A DNA stretch of 14,641 nt from Anaerolineae bacterium CG2_30_58_95 (GTDB lineage: Bacteria; Chloroflexota; Anaerolineae; Anaerolineales; Villigracilaceae): the NCBI GenBank assembly GCA_001872165.1, contig MNXK01000088.1, forward strand, positions 1-14,641, read 5' to 3'. The notes beneath the pieces were generated by a model. The model ran no database searches and was not told the origin of the DNA. It was given only the letters and a program-made list of their open reading frames with translations. The position numbers were made by a program, and so were the translations under genes. The first letter of the stretch is position 1. The number at the start of each line of letters is the position of its first letter. Of this stretch, positions 11,640-14,641 are shown one piece after another.

Positions 11640-13334
11640 ATGAAAAAATTGCGCTGGCAAATCCTGGTCGTGATCCTTACCCTGGTCGTGGTAGGGATCC
11701 TGCTTCTCACCCAACAGCCAACCCTGAATCCGCTGATTCCGATCTTGCCCCAGCCGGCAAGCGGGGGCATCTACACCGAAGGCCTGGTCGGTTCGTTTGG
11801 ACGGTTGAATCCCATTCTCGATTTGAACAACCCGGCCGATCGTGACATTGACCGCCTGCTCTTCGGCGGCCTGTTCAAATTCGATTCGCGCGGCATCCCG
11901 CAAGCGGACCTGGCCGAATCCTGGGGCAATACTCCCGATGGTACGATCTATAACGTGACCATCCGCGCCAACGCCTTCTGGCACGACGGCCAGCCGGTCA
12001 CGACCGATGACGTGCTCTTCACGCTCAGCCTGCTGCGCAGCCAGTACTCTGCTTACCCTGCGGACGTGCGCGCCTTGTGGGACGAGGTCGAGGTCACCCG
12101 CTTGAGTGACAAGACGATCAAGTTTGCCCTCGCGGAACCTTTCGTGCCTTTTCTCGATTACCTGACCTTTGGCCTGCTGCCCGCGCATTTGCTCGCCAGC
12201 GTCCCAGCCGACCAGATTGCGAATGCCGATTTCAACCTGGAGCCGATAGGAAATGGGCCTTATCATTTCGACCACCTGATGGTGGAGGATGGACAGGTTA
12301 CCGGTGTCGTGCTGGCGGCCTCGGAAAATTATTATGGTAGGTCCTCCTTTATCGAGCAAGTCGTCTTTCGCTATTACCCGACCGCGCAGGCCGCCATGGA
12401 TGCATACCAGCAGGGCGAGGTGCTGGGGATCAGCCAGATCACGTCCGAGATCCTGTCCGAAGCGCTGGCCGAAAAGAACCTGGCGCTCTACAGCGGCCGC
12501 CTGCCGCGCATCAGCCTGATCCTGTTCAATCTCAAGAATGCCGAGGCGCCCTTCTTGCAGGAAAAGATCATCCGGCGAGCGCTGATGTTGGGTCTCAACC
12601 GCCAATGGATGGTGGATACCTATCTCCACAGCCAGGCGATTGTGGCCGACAGCCCGATCCTGCCCGGCACGTGGGCCTACTACGCTGGCGTGCCGCATAT
12701 TGACTACGACCCTGATGCAGCGATAGCCTCACTAAAGGCCGAAGGCTACATCCTGCCAGCGGATGGCACGCTGCGCGCCAAGGATGATCAACAACTGGCT
12801 TTCACGCTTCTTTATCCTGATGACGAGCTGCACGCACTATTGGCTCAAGCCATTCAAAAAGATTGGGCAGGCATCGGCGTCCAGGTGACTCTGCAGGCCG
12901 TATCTTACGATTCGCTCTTGAACGATTTTCTCGTCCCGCGCCAGTACCAGGCCGCGCTGGTTGACCTGGACCTCAGCCGGTCTCCGGACCCCGACCCGTA
13001 TCCCTTCTGGCACCAGGCCGAGGCGACCGGCGGGCAGAATTACTCGCAATGGGATAATCGCTCCGCCAGTGAATACCTCGAGCAGGCGCGCGTGCTGGTT
13101 GACCAGAACGTGCGCGCCCGCTTGTATCGAAATTTCCAATCCATCTTTGCCAAAGAGCTGCCCGCGCTGCTTCTCTATTACCCGGTCTATACCTACGGCG
13201 TAGACTTGCGCGTGCAAGGCGTTCAGATCCCGCCGCTCTTCGAACCAAGCGACCGCTTCGACAACGTTTCGGACTGGTACCTGGTCACGCGGCGCGCCCT
13301 CGAGCAGACCATCGTCCCGACGGCCACCCCATAG
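11640..13334 (+). CDS. Family-5 extracellular solute-binding protein (peptide/nickel ABC transporter type), membrane-anchored
   Basis: 564 residues. A KKLRW start and hydrophobic segment at about 6-24 form a signal anchor with no lipobox Cys. The body matches SBP_bac_5 (OppA/DppA): LNPILDLNNPADRDIDRLLFGGL, the LAESW...ANAFWHDGQPVTTDDVLFTL segment, GNGPYHF, and a YDPDAAIASLKAEGY region. Such proteins capture oligopeptides or similar solutes for an ABC importer. No permease or ATPase gene is seen nearby, so it is an orphan in this window. The start has only a weak ribosome-binding site. It ends in a short PTATP tail and is followed after 12 nt by a small gene that may be cotranslated. Confidence 0.9.
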   Translation: MKKLRWQILVVILTLVVVGILLLTQQPTLNPLIPILPQPASGGIYTEGLVGSFGRLNPILDLNNPADRDIDRLLFGGLFKFDSRGIPQADLAESWGNTPDGTIYNVTIRANAFWHDGQPVTTDDVLFTLSLLRSQYSAYPADVRALWDEVEVTRLSDKTIKFALAEPFVPFLDYLTFGLLPAHLLASVPADQIANADFNLEPIGNGPYHFDHLMVEDGQVTGVVLAASENYYGRSSFIEQVVFRYYPTAQAAMDAYQQGEVLGISQITSEILSEALAEKNLALYSGRLPRISLILFNLKNAEAPFLQEKIIRRALMLGLNRQWMVDTYLHSQAIVADSPILPGTWAYYAGVPHIDYDPDAAIASLKAEGYILPADGTLRAKDDQQLAFTLLYPDDELHALLAQAIQKDWAGIGVQVTLQAVSYDSLLNDFLVPRQYQAALVDLDLSRSPDPDPYPFWHQAEATGGQNYSQWDNRSASEYLEQARVLVDQNVRARLYRNFQSIFAKELPALLLYYPVYTYGVDLRVQGVQIPPLFEPSDRFDNVSDWYLVTRRALEQTIVPTATP

Positions 13335-13346
13335 GAAAAACCTGCT

Positions 13347-13928
13347 GTGCCCACTCCTGAGAAAGACTACGCCTTCTTCCAGGCCGGAGTCCGGGAGCTG
13401 GCGGATTATCTGCTCTCGGGAGAACTCTTCTGGCAGCTTTCTGTCCGCGAGGCAGACCTGCCGCGCCTGACGATTGGCGGTTTGTTGCTGGCGCGGGCGC
13501 GTCTGCGAGTGCGGCTCATCGCTCCGGCGGCCCAGGCGGATTTGACCGCGCTGGAGGTGCAGATGGAGGCGATCCGCTCGAAGTGGCGCTCGGCCTGGGA
13601 GCGGAAAGCAGGCCGCGAGGTCCACGCCCGCCTCGACCTGTGGCGCAATTATCTGGCCGATTATGGTAGGGAACTGCCCTACCATTTCCATCAATCGCCT
13701 GAACGTCATGCCGATGCCTATCCCCAAGAAGTCCGGTGGCGCGTCATGCTCCAACTGTTATCGGGCGAATTCTCCTCGCCTCCCCCCGAATTGGAGGCTT
13801 TGCCTGGTCTGGATGCAATGGTTAAATCTTACTGGCTTCCGGGTGAGTTCGTATGGGAGGCCGATCTGATGACGGGTTTCCCGCAGCAGGATTACTGGTT
13901 CCTCTACGGGAAGCTGAAATCTTCATAG
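13347..13928 (+). CDS. Unrecognised 193-residue soluble protein
   Basis: Starts at a GTG 12 nt after the solute-binding protein stop, with AGGAAAA upstream; there is no ATG in a sensible place. The sequence is helical, with an Arg/Leu-rich middle (GGLLLARARLRVRL), a Trp-rich region (KWRSAWERK, then LDLWRNYL) and a compact C-terminal part ending QQDYWFLYGKLKSS. There are no cysteines, membrane segments or recognisable catalytic motifs. A palindromic repeat is translated in frame at about residues 106-113. The tight spacing suggests it is transcribed with the solute-binding protein and the downstream dipeptidase. I do not recognise the family. Confidence 0.8.
   Translation: MPTPEKDYAFFQAGVRELADYLLSGELFWQLSVREADLPRLTIGGLLLARARLRVRLIAPAAQADLTALEVQMEAIRSKWRSAWERKAGREVHARLDLWRNYLADYGRELPYHFHQSPERHADAYPQEVRWRVMLQLLSGEFSSPPPELEALPGLDAMVKSYWLPGEFVWEADLMTGFPQQDYWFLYGKLKSS
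13663..13685. repeat. ATGGTAG-type palindromic repeat, copy in the 193-residue protein gene
   Basis: A perfect 9-bp inverted repeat (arms ATGGTAGGG and CCCTACCAT) with a 5-nt AACTG loop lies in frame in the coding sequence. It shares the outer seven bases of each arm with the copies at 1737 and 1800. The inner stem differs but remains paired, i.e. compensatory changes. Confidence 0.65.
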
Positions 13929-13945
13929 TCAGGAAAGGAAGAATA

Positions 13946-14641
13946 ATGTCTGACCAACGCACAGCAGCTCTGAAATATGCTCGCCAGAACAAAGCGCAAT
14001 CCTTGAAATTGCTGGAAACTTTCTTGCGCATCCCGTCCATCTCGACCGAATCGGCGAACCAGCCGGATATGCAGCGGGCGGCCGATTGGGTGGCGGCCCA
14101 GTTGTCGGGCCTGGGGATGCAGAATGTGGAAATTTACCCGACGGCTCGGCACCCGGTCGTGTATGCGGAATGGCTAGGGGCTCACCCCCGAACTGCGGGA
14201 GCGCGGGGCGCCCCGACTGTGCTGATCTATGGTCACTACGACGTGCAACCAGCCGACCCGCTCGACCTGTGGCAGACCGGCCCCTTCGAGCCGACTGTAC
14301 GCGGCGAGAGCCTGTACGCGCGCGGCGCATCGGACATGAAGGGGCAGGTTATCGCCGCGCTGAAGGCGGTCGAGGCGATTGTCGAAAATGGCGGTCTACC
14401 GGTCAACCTCAAGTGGCTGATCGAGGGCGAAGAGGAGATCGGCTCGCCCAGTTTGGAGGCCTTCATTGCGGAGCACAAAAAACTTTTAGCCAGCGACTTT
14501 GCCTTGAATCCCGATAGTGGCATGATTGGGCCGGATGATCCGACCATCACCTATGCTCTGCGCGGACTGGCCTATTTCGAGCTGCGCGTCTACGGCCCGG
14601 CCAGCGACTTGCATTCGGGCATCTACGGCGGCGTGGTGCAT
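13946..14641 (+). CDS. M20-family metallopeptidase (dipeptidase), N-terminal 232 residues
   Basis: Begins at an ATG with a GGAAAGGAAG site and runs off the right edge. Di-zinc M20 residues can be read: His97 and Asp99 (GHYDVQP), Asp130 (RGASDMKG), the Glu163/Glu164 pair (EGEEEIGS) and Asp190 (NPDSG). His223 in the LHSGIYGG segment belongs to the dimerisation-domain site of the carnosine-dipeptidase-like branch. Such enzymes hydrolyse dipeptides or aminoacyl conjugates, usually in the cytoplasm. A small insertion just before the metal-site strand (about residues 79-88, GC-rich coding) looks longer than usual. It fits with the neighbouring peptide-binding protein as part of a peptide-use cluster, which is inference. 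Confidence 0.9.
   Translation, partial: MSDQRTAALKYARQNKAQSLKLLETFLRIPSISTESANQPDMQRAADWVAAQLSGLGMQNVEIYPTARHPVVYAEWLGAHPRTAGARGAPTVLIYGHYDVQPADPLDLWQTGPFEPTVRGESLYARGASDMKGQVIAALKAVEAIVENGGLPVNLKWLIEGEEEIGSPSLEAFIAEHKKLLASDFALNPDSGMIGPDDPTITYALRGLAYFELRVYGPASDLHSGIYGGVVH

Noticed and set aside
12335..12341. A further ATGGTAG half-site in the solute-binding protein gene
   Set aside because: There is no complementary arm nearby and it encodes normal conserved residues, so it is probably chance.
11628..12698. Long open frame antisense to the solute-binding protein gene (also 12837-13754 and 5243-5794 antisense)
   Set aside because: They mirror a well-supported gene on the other strand, lack recognisable domains, and arise from GC-rich codon structure.

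Overview
The window looks like chromosomal DNA of a Chloroflexota bacterium, probably Anaerolineae-like. This is an inference from three things: GC-rich, high-density coding; a Pro/Thr-rich spacer in a secreted foldase; and intergenic spaces packed with several unrelated palindromic repeat families. No tRNA, rRNA or CRISPR array was seen. The ends cut two genes, an unrecognised C-terminus at the left and an M20 dipeptidase at the right.

Positions 174-2573 (minus strand) hold the classical ribosomal operon rpsF-ssb-rpsR, followed at 9 nt by a membrane-anchored parvulin-type peptidyl-prolyl isomerase. Divergent from it (2710-3702) is a ribbon-helix-helix/PIN toxin-antitoxin locus. It looks like a tandem duplication in which the first toxin was deleted to a stub of about a dozen codons. 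A cytoplasmic S9 prolyl-oligopeptidase gene follows the toxin after 4 nt and probably shares its transcript.

Positions 5720-7800 hold trmI (tRNA m1A58 methyltransferase) and then an MNT nucleotidyltransferase/HEPN pair. The MNT/HEPN pair is bracketed by two copies of the trmI 3' end: the functional end upstream and a stranded copy downstream. That copy runs into a decayed antitoxin (frameshift) and a truncated RelE-type toxin. Three toxin-antitoxin modules therefore sit within 5.1 kb, in different states of decay.

Positions 7824-10199 carry a helical-repeat/zinc-ribbon protein, a 100-bp MITE nested inside another palindrome, a CoA-type Nudix hydrolase, a long C/G-rich convergent hairpin, and rplY (bL25) on the minus strand with a palindromic repeat in its leader.

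Positions 10200-14641 hold a PHP-domain phosphoesterase (minus), divergent secG with a good promoter and terminator, an orphan membrane-anchored family-5 solute-binding protein, a small unrecognised protein translationally close to it, and the M20 dipeptidase.

The most interesting signals are the trmI-3'-end repeat around MNT/HEPN, the RHH/PIN duplication with toxin loss, and a short palindrome family built on an ATGGTAG arm. One palindrome copy lies inside rpsR, one overlaps the ssb stop codon, and one lies in frame inside another gene.
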